Source: Gordionus sp. m RMFG-2023
Lineage: Eukaryota > Nematomorpha > Gordioida > Chordodea > Parachordodidae
Reading direction: 5' to 3'
Assembly (NCBI RefSeq): GCF_954871325.1
Contig: NC_088778.1
Coordinates: 31,322,730-31,386,729 of the forward strand
Length of the DNA: 64,000 bases
Of the stretch, positions 25,451-36,378 are shown piece by piece. Under the pieces are notes generated by a model, which saw nothing but the letters and a program-made list of their open reading frames with translations, was not told where the DNA came from and ran no database searches. Position numbers and translations under genes: made by a program. Every line of letters begins with the position of its first letter. The stretch's first letter is position 1.

Positions 25451-25694
25451 CAGTTCCTTATACTGTTTACTACCTTATTCGTTTTTAATTGAGGTCCGCT
25501 AATGGTTCCGTCGTTTATATACCAGATATGTAGTGAAAGTGAGCAATGGTTTGAATTATATTATTGATTGCAAGACAAAATAAAAATAATAATTATCCTA
25601 AAAATTACTAAAATATTAAATTTGTTTTATTTCATTTTATTTTTATAGTGAGTAATTACGAATGTGGAACCGATGATATATAGCTAGAAGAGGA
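25451..25694. other. Short spacer between relic and microsatellite
   Basis: AT-rich and without motifs I recognise. Confidence 0.4.
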
Positions 25695-25926
<232 letters not shown>

Positions 25927-26465
25927 TTCTTACTTTCATATTTCAGTTCCAATTAGTTTTTTATTATTAAGTTATTATGTTTACAAGATATTTTTAGCAG
26001 AGAATTTGTAACATTAACATCGTCCACTTTATGACAATTTAAATATTATAGATAGAAGATAAAGGACATTTTATAGCAATTTCTCACATTCTAATTTTAA
26101 AAATTGATGAGTGGCATTTATATGTTTTACTGGGAAATTGATGAATGCCATTATAATATAATTTATGTTATATGCTTCTGCAATCAATATATTATTTATA
26201 ATGTTTGTATCACCGCAGATAAAATATAATTTGTGAAATTTTCCATATGATGATATGATATTTACACAATTATCAGAATTTAAAGAAAAAATGGTTAGTA
26301 ATAAAATATGAATTTAAGTAAAATATTTTTTTACAATAGTACCATAAAACCGCCTTGCAAAAAGTATTTGTCAAAATTTCAAGCTGAAGTAATCTAGAAT
26401 TATTTCCTTATAAATTACCATATTTTATGATACCGAAATTTACCTAAATTTAGTAAGAATGAGAG

Positions 26466-26567
26466 TTTGCGAGAATATTAAAAGGGAAGTGAGATCTTGG
26501 AGGAATATAAGACGGATTTGCGAGAATATTAAAAGGGAAGTGAGGTCTTGGAGGAATATAAGACGGA
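26466..26567. repeat. Tandem duplication of 51 bp
   Basis: The unit TTTGCGAGAATATTAAAAGG with following AAGTGAGATCTTGGAGG is repeated exactly twice (26466-26516 and 26517-26567) with one substitution. It is not seen in the other units. Confidence 0.95.
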
Positions 26568-27537
26568 TACCATTAAGACACGAGGGAAATCTTGATGAAA
26601 GAAAAGGATGGCATTTTTCATTTTTTTCAGAAGTAAATTGACAGGTAGATATAGAATGACGTTGAAATCATATTGAAGCAATGGTTGTGGTAGGTTTTCT
26701 GCCAGAACAGAGCCCCTTTTATGTTAAGATTTGGCTCTTAACTCAATAAATTAGAGTTTTTTGTTTTGGTGGAGTTAGGGATTTATGTAAAGTTTTGTCG
26801 GGCACCAAGGAAAAGTTATTTAGTAATAGGGAAGATATACAATCAGATAAAGATTTAGCAAATACCAATCTTGCACCTTTGAGGATCCTTGAAATAATAT
26901 TTGTGCTTTTTTTTAAAACTAATCTAACTTTAAAAAAAGGGACTAATAAAGAAAAAATTTACTGTTACCTCTAATTTATTTTATTTCATGGAAATGTAAC
27001 ACAGATAAAAGTTATACTTATTTTTCTGAAATAACTAATTAATATATAGAATTTTACTGAAAAGATAATAAATCGCTAAAATTTTAGTTAGAAAAAAAAA
27101 TATTAAATGAGATTCGCGAAAGATTCGGTTTCGAAAAAAATGGAAGATTTAATTGTATCAAGGTATAATATTGAACTTTCTTGGAATATTTAAAAAATTG
27201 GCACAAAGTATTCGGAATAACTTTAGAAAATTTTCATGATTTTATTCAAAATAAAAATATTGTAAAACTATATATTAGCAGAGTAGAGGAGAGGATTATC
27301 ATTTAATTAATTTAAAAAAAAATTTTTGCATACCCTTTTCACATTTTTATGGCTAAAAAAAATGTATATTATATAACATTAATGAATAATTATATTTAAG
27401 AAATATATTATTCAATTATAGAGAGAATCAAAAAATAATTCTCTATTATGTCACAAAGATATGTTTTTAATAAACTAAGAATCGCTTTATTAACACGTCA
27501 ACTCAAATATAAGAGGTGAGGGATATAACAATCCAAT
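26568..27537. repeat. Block D of the repeat unit (copy 1)
   Basis: Non-coding block shared with about 40780-41510, 56560-57260 and 61840-62345. Landmarks are TTTATGTAAAGTTTTG and the following GACACCAAG-type sequence, GAAATAATATTTGTG, and TATAGAATTTTACTGAAAAG with GATAATAAATCGC. I see no conserved ORF in it. Confidence 0.75.
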
Positions 27538-27715
27538 AGACTTAGTCCATCACTTTGTGTACAGGAGTCAAATTATTCTTATAAATACAAATTGTTAGGT
27601 CCATGCCCATATTAGCCCTGTTTGGAATTTTTATCAACCACGATTTTCATAGCTTACTCGATAAATTTGATTCGATTACATCCTTCTAGAATATCATCAT
27701 CTAAATCTCGAATAT
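27538..27715 (+). pseudogene. 5' fragment of a degenerate receptor paralog
   Basis: The sequence CCATCACTTTGTGTACAGG and CCATGCCCATATTAGCCCTG, followed by TTTGGAATTTTTATCAACC, aligns with the segment encoding HHYFVY...CKAIPILAFFGAIINVIV in the receptors (N-terminus to membrane segment 1). Frameshifts and stops are present. The second copy at 62848 shares GGAATTTTTATCAAC, where intact genes have GGGGCGATTATAAAT, so both come from a separate subfamily. Confidence 0.75.
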
Positions 27716-27974
27716 GTCACTACGAATTTGACTCATAATTTGATATGTTTTCACTTTTATCAAAAAAATAATCATTTAATGAAGTGTTAAAATGTGGTTA
27801 ATACACATTTTTAAATTTACTTCATTTTCATTAAAATATTACTATTATTTATTTTTTATAAATTAATAAATTATTATAATTATTATTATAACATTGTATA
27901 TTTGCATAAGTAATATTTGCATAGGATTAAAAGAAAATTTTAAAAAAAAGTAAAATTTTTACCCTAAATATATT

Positions 27975-28110
27975 TTTTATGAACGGTTATAATTTTCGGA
28001 ATCGTTAACCGTGACCAAACCGCTATAAAGGAAATATATAAAGAGCGAACCGAATCGTTATAAATATTTTTAAACCGGTTTTAATCGGTTCATAACGGTT
28101 TTTAAAATCA
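27975..28110 (-). repeat. AACCG-rich dispersed repeat, copy 2
   Basis: Same arrangement as 18245-18375: ACCAAACCGCTATAAAGGAA, then AACCGGTTTTAATCGGTTCA and TAACGGTTTTTAAAA. Together with the flanking 27735-27890 it shows that this stretch is homologous to the DNA upstream of receptor gene 1. Confidence 0.6.
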
Positions 28111-28975
28111 GGAACAATTCAAATTTGATAATCGTAAATCAGTTATCACACACAACTATTTTTGTGTAAATTAAAACAAGTTTTTTCTTATATAATATCA
28201 ATATTATTTATATTGTATCTATACGCAAGTTTATTCTTATCTTACTTAATTATATGGAGGGTGGGCATGATTCACGTTCGCCATTTAGGGCAGGTCTGCT
28301 ACCACGTGTTAGATATGATAAGAAGATTTATGAAATAAAAAAAAATGAATTTGTCTAATTTATATAAAGTAAATTTTAATAAAAACATCTATTAGATTAT
28401 CATGGTTAAATTAAATAAGGAATTATAAAAATATAAATTAAAAAGATATTTCCCTAATATATATGTCGTATTGGGATATGGAATCATGTGGGATTCGGAA
28501 TTCCAACGTAGGGTTTCGAGATCTTGAATCCCCAAGTTTTATTCGGAATCTTTTTTTATTAAAAAAAATATAAAAATTATTCCGAATCCCCATGTATATT
28601 TTTTTAAAACCTTTAAATTATTTTTTTTCTTTCCTTTTTTGGCCGTCTGGCTGGCACCAGAAAATTTTATTTTTTAGAAATATTTTATTCTCAGTTTTTG
28701 TTAATTTATATAAAATAAAATCATAAACATTTTCATATGAATATTATATTTTTTAAAAATCCGAATTATAAAAATTACTTATTGCAACTCATTTTGATAA
28801 CAATGTTTTCCCACAGTTTATGAGATTCCGGGATGCTCCTAAATATTTTTAGCAATTTAAATAAAAAATTAATATATTTTATGTACATCAATAATTTGAG
28901 GAGTATATGTGGTTATTATAAAAATAACTTAAATAACCTAGGATTGATATATGGGAACTTAAAAATAATTTATTT

Positions 28976-29266
28976 TTATAGTTTTATAGAGGCAATAAAT
29001 GGTGATGAAACTCTTCCAGCACACTTTCCTACGCATATTTTATTTTGTTCAATTTTTATTACTTTTCCTTCTAAATTTTTAGGGCAGATATTAGTTCTAA
29101 CTGTCCTATGAATATGTAATAACACGTGATCACCTAATATAAAGTTATTTTGTCCAATTATTTGAGAATAAATTAAGTTTAGACGCTCACCATTACTTAA
29201 ATATGAAATAAAAGAATGGGCCTTTAATAAAATATTAGAAATACTTCCCAATATTATTGGTAGCAC
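28976..29266 (-). pseudogene. C-terminal piece of a transposon-encoded protein
   Basis: A 96-codon minus-strand frame contains NFILGDHVLLHIHRTVRTNI and NLEGKVIKIEQNKICVGKCA, then ends in SPFIASIKL. The pattern GD.V...I....R....P.N..G.I......I.G resembles the chromatin-reader-like C-terminus of integrase-derived proteins such as the KRBA2/Ginger type; this is recalled from family pattern only. The inverted arm encodes a more decayed version (about 30700-30900, plus strand; for example TNICKF.RENI). The upstream part of the protein is not recognisable. Confidence 0.4.
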
Positions 29267-31502
29267 AACTATTTTTCTCAGGCGCGTACGCAGCGGGGGA
29301 GGGGTCTGGAAAACAAATCCACTATCCCCCCCCCAGCCAAAAAATACAGATGCCAGATTATATTTTTAAAAAATATTATTATTAATATTAATTTATAATA
29401 GTTAATATTTATTCCTATCTCATATATATTTAATTACATTTATTTATCACATTTATCCACTAAGTTATTTTATTAATTAATTTCGATTTCAAGTTTTCCT
29501 TGGCATAATAATTTACATATTATTTTCAAATTTAATTGGCGTAATATTTATCTAAATTTCTAGTCAAATAATAATATTATCTCTGAAACTCCTTGTACAA
29601 CAGGGAGAAAGAAATCGCAAGTTTGTCCAACGAGATCGAGTCTTCCCTATCAAGCAGTAACAGCTTTTATAGAGTTAGAAGAGCTGATTATTAATGTTAT
29701 TTCTGAAATATCACAATAGCTTGAAAGAAATATTTTATCAGAAGCAAAATAATTATTGGAAACAATACTTATTACAAATTTTTTTTCTCATTAGAATGTA
29801 TTAATTAATTATAGCAGAACTATTTTATGTAATACTTTTCAAAAACATGACATTGACTTGATTAAGAAGATGAGAATAGCGGAGAGCATTTTATTAAAAC
29901 TCATCCATGTCAGTATAGTCTTTGATTAAACGAGTTGTACTAACATGTTCAATTCTAAATCTAAACAATATTATTTAAGAAATATAAACTTTAGTAAATT
30001 TATCGCTACTATTACTATTTGAAACTTCTTCTTCTTTAATATAAGTATTTAGATATTTATATCTACATCATGTAGAATAAATTTAATGAAACTATTTTTT
30101 AGCTTATCTAATTCTGTAGGCTCGGTAAGGAGGAGAGAATTGCCAGGAATATGATTAATAATGGCTAAATCTAATTTTTTTGTTCATGAACAAATATTTG
30201 AGTAATTTTTACCATTGCTATCGATCGAGACCTTCATATCAAACGCATAGGCATATTTCTCCTTTATAGAATATAAGATTTAGACAAAAAATTAGTGGAA
30301 GCACAGTGTATATATCACCAATTTCAATTATCGAATAAGTATTCTGAATCGGATGCGTTGTCTGACAACTGATAAGGTGTATCAATCACCCACATATCTT
30401 ATATTTTAAAAAATTATTCAATTTAATTAAAATTTTCTTTAATACCATTATTAGATGTTGAGGATTCGTTAGAATCAAAAAATTTATAAATTTTAAAAAA
30501 AAATTAAAAATGAATGACTGTTTTTTCTATGGCCTCCCTGTGTTGGTTAATCCTATATGAATAGGAGACAAAAAATAAGTAATAAAAATATAAAAAACAA
30601 TACCATTATAAGAACATGATATTAAATCCGTTTCATTTGAACTAGATATTTTTTCTTGGTGATCATTATGAGTACTGGTAAGGTGTACTCTTACTGATTC
30701 TACTATAATTAATTTATTCTCAAATAATTAGACAAAATAATTTAATTAGGTTATCACGGTTATTACCTATCCATAAGGACAGACAAAACTAATATTTGTA
30801 AATTTAGAAGGGAAAATATTAAAAACAAAATAGAATATGGGTAGGAACGTTTGGTGGAAGAATTTCAACACCATTTATCGTCTCTAAACTTTTAAGTTCC
30901 CAACAAAGATATATCAATCCTAGATAATTTAAGTTATTTTTATAATAACCACCTATATTCCTCAAATTAATTTGTACATAAAATATATTAATTTTTTATT
31001 TAAACTGCTAAAAATATTTAGGAGCATCCCGGAATGTCATAAACAATGGGAAATTCAATCAAAATGAGTTGCAATAAACAATTTTTTATAATTCGGATTT
31101 TTTAAAAATATATATTTTATGTTCATATGAAAATGTTTATGATTTTATTTTATATAAATTAACAAAAACAGAAAATAAAATATCTCTAAAAAATGAAATT
31201 TTCTGGTGCCAGCCAGACGGCAAAAAAAGGAAGAAAAAAAATATAATTTAAAAGTTTTAAAAAAAATATACATGGGGTATGGGGATTCGGAATATTTTTT
31301 AAAATATTTTTAAAAAATAGGTTCCGAATAAAACGTGGGGATTTAAGATCTCGAATCCCCAATACGACATACATATTCAATAATAAAGGAATATAACCAG
31401 CTGACCCTGAATGAATCTGAGATTATTTTTGTTTAGTATATCAAGAATCTTTCAATATAAAGTAATCTTTAAACATAATAATACATAACAATAATATGAA
31501 CC

Positions 31503-32598
31503 ATGGTGATATGTCCCACATGCTTTAAGAATGTTTCCTTAACAAAAGGAAATAAAATTATTTGTCATGGTAAACGACCTAACAGATGCCCTTCATCAGG
31601 TACTTTCTTTAACAACAATATGCCTCCTTCTTCTTATCCTGATCTTATTAATAGTATTAATTTGGAACCAATACCTACAACTTCAAGCTCCAACAATACC
31701 TTCAACACAGAAACAATCCCCTTAACTATATCTACATGCCCAGATAATAATATTAATTCAACCTTTATTGCTGAGGCACAAGAATGGTTAGAAAGTCTCC
31801 CCCCCCCCCACACAATAGCTCGTATTCCAAAAGGTGTTAGAATTATATTTTCACAATTTTTTTTAGCTATTTTAACTTCCCTAAATAAAAATATTAAAAG
31901 ATTAGATAATTGGATTAAATTATTATCATTTATATATTTAAATCTACATCTCCCAACATCACAATCAAACTTAACACAAAGAATCAAAAAAACATTAAAT
32001 TCAAATGATATTAGTTACTTTGATATTCCCAAACAACCTCCACATTCTTTCAATAAGCTTTGACAGATAAAAAAAAGGCCAAGCTTATTAAAAATAAAAT
32101 AAACCTATGCAATGCAAATTCAGCTATCAACAAAACCAGCTTGGTTTTAATATCCCTGGAGGATGTGAGGCTGCATCCCACTCGACACGTGTCATCCTCC
32201 ATAATTCACATGATCAATGCATTCTCAAAATTGACCTATATAATGCCTTCAACTCACTTAGGATGGAACATTTTAAACCCTCTTTTTGTGAAACTTTCCC
32301 AGATTATAGACATACATTGCTGCATGTTACAACCAACCCACCCTTAAAATATAATGATTCTATTATTCTCTCTAAACAGGGCATCCAACAAGGAGACCCT
32401 TTAGGTCCGGCATTATTCTGCCAAGGTATTCAATTAATTATAAAAGAGATCTTATCCAATTGTGATCTTAAATTAAATGTATGGTACCTGGACGATGGCA
32501 CATTAGCAGGCCCTTATAACGAAATCATAAAAATTCCATCAATTATAAATCACTTAGCTCCTATTACAGGACTATCACTAAACCCTCATAAGTGTAAG
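31503..32598 (+). pseudogene. YLDDG non-LTR retrotransposon, N-terminal and RT parts, internally deleted
   Basis: A 186-codon frame (31503-32063) starts with CPTCFKNVSLTKGNKIICHG and RCPSSG, a possible small zinc-binding motif, and ends at FNKL. A second frame (32107-32598) is a reverse transcriptase: QLGFNIPGGCEAA, motif A LKIDLYNAFNSLRMEH, motif B KQGIQQGDPLGPALF, motif C VWYLDDGTLAGP, then LSLNPHKCKF. The RT region before motif A is missing, so the two parts were joined by an internal deletion. The element is cut off at the AAAAATATACATGGGG terminus of the surrounding composite. It complements the C-terminal copy at 38.4-39.9 kb, and the two together cover most of the family's protein. Confidence 0.82.
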
Positions 32599-32747
32599 TT
32601 TAAAAAAAATATACATGGGGATTCGGAATATTTTTAAAAATATTTTTAAAAAAAAGATTCCGAATAAAATGTGGGGATTCAAGATCTCGAATCCCCACGT
32701 TGAGATTCCGAATTCCACATTATTCCATATCCCTACGACATATATAT

Positions 32748-33879
32748 ATACTATCTATACTAGCGTCAAATTTGTATTTTTCAGGCAATGTATTATTTTT
32801 TCAACTTTAAATCATTTCTTGAGCGCGTTTTTAAAAATTTAATAAGCTGATTTTATAAGAAATGTATGCCGTCATGTTTGGAATATTTACCCTATGAATT
32901 TCATACAATTTTTCTATGAACTTTAAAACTTGTAATTTATATTAGTATTTCCATAGATTTTTCATATATATTGTAAATTACTACAAGGTTAACGGTAATA
33001 TTGTCTACAGTTCATAAGATAGGTATTCCAAACATCATAGAATATTTAAAAAAAGCGTTCAAAAAATGATTTAAAATTGTAAAAATAACGTTAGCCAGAA
33101 AAAAAACCGAAAATAACCGTTATATATTCTAAACCAAATTGAACCGATATTCTTCAAAACAACTAAAATAGAACCAATAATATAAAATTTTAAACTAAAA
33201 ACCGAAACTAAACGAATCGCTATACTTAACGATTCGAAGCCCTGATTATATTTAAAGTAGAAAGTTTGTCTGAAGAGAAAAAATAGCTGTCTACTAGATA
33301 AGTAAAACTTTTCTCATATTGGGCAGTTGACACGAAAGTGCTTATAAAAATTGTAGATATATAAATCTTCAACTGGAATTCGTATTTATAAATTATTATT
33401 TTATTCAAATATTTTATGAATCCAAAAGTTAAGGGAGTTAGATTCCAGACAAACAAATTAAGTTTATTTTAAATAATGATACTAAAATATACAACATATG
33501 CACCTTTTAATAAACCTCTTCCCAAAAGTTTAGTTATTCTAGGACATCACTTTAAAAAATTATAAGTTGCTTAAAGACATTAATTAGAAAGATGTTATAT
33601 CTATATAATGATCTAAATAAAATTAAATATGTAAACTTTAAATATAGAGAAGAGTAAAATCTAAAAAAATATAAGATATTTATGTCTTGTGTTAATGAAT
33701 AAAGGATTTTTAGCCAAAGAATGATAATATGACATAGTGCTTCTTTTTGATGTTTAATCCAATTAAATTTAGATCCTATAAAATAGCAAATTTTATGAAT
33801 TTAAAATGTTCCACATAACTCATAAAAAATTAGTTATATAAATTTAATAGTTATATAAATTTTTTTTGCAATGACAGAA
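32748..33879. repeat. Distal upstream block of receptor gene 2
   Basis: Non-coding and shared with 41500-42394 and 57280-58069. It contains the AACCG-rich repeat at 33105-33245 (AACCGAAACTAAACG, CTTAACGATTCGAAGCCCTG). Landmarks after it are GAAAGTTTGTCTGAAGAG, CAGACAAACAAATTAAGTTT and TAGTTATTCTAGGACATC. Confidence 0.7.
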
Positions 33880-34338
33880 TATAAGGCAAATGATTGAGTT
33901 AAATAAATTGGAAAGTTATTAATACTATTTAATATATATTGAAAATACTATGATAATTCGACCTTCAATAACTAAAATAATTAGTTTTTTTTGAAAAATA
34001 TGATATTAGGTTTTCTTCTTCTTTTAATCTATTATGTAATTTATAAATTTTGATAATATCTATAAAATAAAAACAACTTAATTTACCCACGCAATATATA
34101 ATTGTTATAATTGAATACATATACATATATGCAAAGAGAAATTAGAGTGAAGGTTATATATTAATTCCATTTTACTAAATATTATATATATATATTTACT
34201 AATCTTTCTAGAGTAAGGATAAAATTAGCAATTTGCTTTAATTTATGAAAAGTGGCCAAAAAAAAAATTTATTTTATTTTAATATCTAACACATATAAAT
34301 ACCTATATTTTAATTCTGGAGGAAGTAGAAAAAAAACT
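33880..34338 (+). promoter_or_regulatory. Conserved upstream block of receptor gene 2
   Basis: Carries ACCCACGCAATATATAATTG (about 34085), ATATGCAAAGAGAAATTAGA, GCAATTTGCTTTAATTTATG (about 34228) and the TATA-like ACATATAAATACC (about 34291), followed by GGAGGAAGTAGAAAAAAA. The TATA-like site lies downstream of the ATG at 34252. That upstream ATG is therefore probably not in the mRNA and the start at 34339 is preferred. Confidence 0.55.
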
Positions 34339-36378
34339 ATGTTTCTATGCAATATTTCCAATAATCAAGTATTCAGCTTAAACCTAATTTCAATGGTAAA
34401 GGGTGGCCGACTTGGCCACCCAGATGATTTACCCCATCATTATTTTGTCTATAAAAATCGACATTTCATAAATGCACACTGCAAGGTAATACCCATATTA
34501 TGCTTTTTTGGAGCGATTATAAATGTGATTGTCATATTTTACTTGATAAAGTTAATACAAAGGCGTCCTATAGATGATAGAATTCGAAAATTCATAATTT
34601 CCCCCATGAAAACAAAAAAATGGCTTAGATTTAAATATAAAAAAATAAAAGAGTTGCTTATTAGGCTCGTGAGACAATGTAAGTCCAAATTTATTCGCGC
34701 ATTAAGTTTGTTTGTAAAAATTAAAGAAGCGCCTGTGACTGATGTGGAGGCTATGGTGGGTTATCATATTGCTACAATTTCCTCTCCAACAAAAAGGATT
34801 ATCACTAACAAGCGTCACCATAATAATTATAGTGTTTATAGACATAAGAGAGGAGTTTATAAAGGTAATAAATTTAGTATCTTATCTTATAACTTTTCAA
34901 AGAGAAGATCTAGAATAAATAAATGGGAAATGGAAGACTCATCATCCTATATCATTCTATTAAGCTTATGTCTGGTCAACTTGTTGATGATTAGCCTATT
35001 GGTGATTCGCAATTCCGTTGAATGTTTGGCTAATGAACCGTTCAAACATATTAGGAAAGTTTTAAGTGTCCACGAAATGCGCAAATATAGTGACTTATAT
35101 CCGATTCAGAATAATAAAAAATTTGAGCAAATTTATTATAATCTTCGATTTTTTACTACTCCATCTTTCTCTCCTATTAAAATTAACAATCACGTAAAGG
35201 TAAGTAGGATTAAGAGATCGAAACCAACTATAAAGTATATCTCTAGTATAGATGCGAAATATAAACAAAAGCGGGATAATGAGCTAGGAAATGATGGGTT
35301 TCGATTCGATCATTACAATGGAGGAAATCAGAAGATTACAGAAAACTTAGGGGGGATCGATACAGAGATAGAAGATTTTACAAAGTATATTGTTAAAAAC
35401 TTTAGAAATTCCAAGGCCTTCAAAATATATCTATCATATGGGTGGAATTTCTACCTTGCCAGATTTCACATGCCATTGACATTTGTATCCGCAAGTTTCA
35501 ACTTTTTAGCAACCTTCCTATATGCCTTGAACAGGTTTATTTACACGGTCTATGAATCTGAGTACCATTATTGGTGTAGCTCAAAAAAAACATTTTTAGC
35601 CTTATCCATATGCGGTTTATTATCCGGAATATTATACCTACCCGCTTATATAAATTATAAGTTAGTGGTCATCAAGGTTTCACCTATATTCCTACTCCAT
35701 GATTACAATTTAGGTCAAAATAATTATCATTTAGATGATGACCTATTCCCTATGATTATATATTATTCCATCATATGGAGGAACACTATATCTACTAAGA
35801 GACAATTAATCGGGCTCATTTATGAAATTACCCGAGAACTGATAGGGAAGTTTATTTTTATAACTATAATGGGATATCTCATAATTTCGATTTCAAGAGA
35901 GATGAAGGACAAACGTTGGGTGATCGACAAGAAACATTGGAACTCGTTAACAAAATTACCAATCAGGCTTATACTAAAAAATCAGGAACAGGGAGCAAGT
36001 GATCTCGGGAATAGAATTAATAAGGGACTTAGTAAAGATTTAGATAGGAAAGTATCTAAGATAATTATGAAAAATGAACTGGTGATAGAGAATAATTATG
36101 ATACAACCCAGATGGAAATATTGTTTATCACTAATATGTCCAGTAGGCATTATTATAATTGGAACAGAAAGTTCTCTATAACATTGCTCAAAGTATTTTT
36201 TATGCAAGCTTTAATATTAATCGTGCCAGCCACTTTTACGCAACTAACCTACAAACTCTGGATTCAGAAAGTCAACATTTCCCAATTAAATTTTATTTTT
36301 ACTGGCTATCAGATCACTAATCTGGCAATATTCATTTTGCCATTCCCGCTAACTCTAGCTATTATGATGTGTTCATAG
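34339..36378 (+). CDS. Divergent rhodopsin-like 7TM receptor, paralog 2
   Basis: 679 codons from the preferred start; an in-frame ATG at 34252 would add 29 residues but precedes the TATA-like site. Seven hydrophobic segments align with paralog 1. Diagnostic stretches are FFGAIINVIVIFYLIKL (segment 1), NRFIYTVYESEYHYWC after segment 3, TFLALSICGLLSGILYLPAY (segment 4) and LPFPLTLAIMMCS at the C-terminus. Its N-terminus begins MFLCNISNNQ because an 8-bp deletion, relative to genes 1 and 3, brings the old upstream-ORF start codon into the receptor frame. The segment 3-4 region is closest to paralog 4, while the part from loop LGQNNYHLDDDLFPM to loop 3 is nearly identical to paralog 3, suggesting exchange between copies. 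It probably acts in the plasma membrane; ligand unknown. Confidence 0.85.
   Translation: MFLCNISNNQVFSLNLISMVKGGRLGHPDDLPHHYFVYKNRHFINAHCKVIPILCFFGAIINVIVIFYLIKLIQRRPIDDRIRKFIISPMKTKKWLRFKYKKIKELLIRLVRQCKSKFIRALSLFVKIKEAPVTDVEAMVGYHIATISSPTKRIITNKRHHNNYSVYRHKRGVYKGNKFSILSYNFSKRRSRINKWEMEDSSSYIILLSLCLVNLLMISLLVIRNSVECLANEPFKHIRKVLSVHEMRKYSDLYPIQNNKKFEQIYYNLRFFTTPSFSPIKINNHVKVSRIKRSKPTIKYISSIDAKYKQKRDNELGNDGFRFDHYNGGNQKITENLGGIDTEIEDFTKYIVKNFRNSKAFKIYLSYGWNFYLARFHMPLTFVSASFNFLATFLYALNRFIYTVYESEYHYWCSSKKTFLALSICGLLSGILYLPAYINYKLVVIKVSPIFLLHDYNLGQNNYHLDDDLFPMIIYYSIIWRNTISTKRQLIGLIYEITRELIGKFIFITIMGYLIISISREMKDKRWVIDKKHWNSLTKLPIRLILKNQEQGASDLGNRINKGLSKDLDRKVSKIIMKNELVIENNYDTTQMEILFITNMSSRHYYNWNRKFSITLLKVFFMQALILIVPATFTQLTYKLWIQKVNISQLNFIFTGYQITNLAIFILPFPLTLAIMMCS

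Larger units (their letters stand above)
28457..32747. mobile_element. Composite transposon with palindromic arms
   Basis: The arm at 28457-29210 is repeated inverted at about 30640-31376. Shared landmarks in opposite orientation are GCCGTCTGGCTGGCACCAG, ATCATAAACATTTTCATATG, GAGCATCCCGG-type sequence and TTATTTGAGAATAAATTAA. A third terminus lies at about 32598-32747 and matches the outermost left arm best, including the ATATGGAAT and GATTCGGAATTC stretch missing from the middle copy. Termini contain the near-palindrome GGGGATTC...GAATCCCC around AAGATCTC and end in CGACATATATA. The arms carry a broken C-terminal coding segment, and a retrotransposon piece lies between the second and third termini. 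This looks like nested or rearranged copies of one element. The superfamily is not determined. Confidence 0.75.

Noticed and set aside
29280-29335. CAGGCGCGTACGCAGC-type stretch resembling a hAT terminus
   Set aside because: I found no matching opposite end or 8-bp target duplication, so it could not be delimited as an element.
31634-31987. 117-codon minus-strand open frame
   Set aside because: It is antisense to the N-terminal part of the YLDDG element, which shows the convincing protein pattern.
34252-34338. 29-residue N-terminal extension of receptor 2 (MAKKKIYFIL...)
   Set aside because: It includes the TATA-like promoter stretch shared with the other genes and has no counterpart in them, so translation probably starts at 34339.
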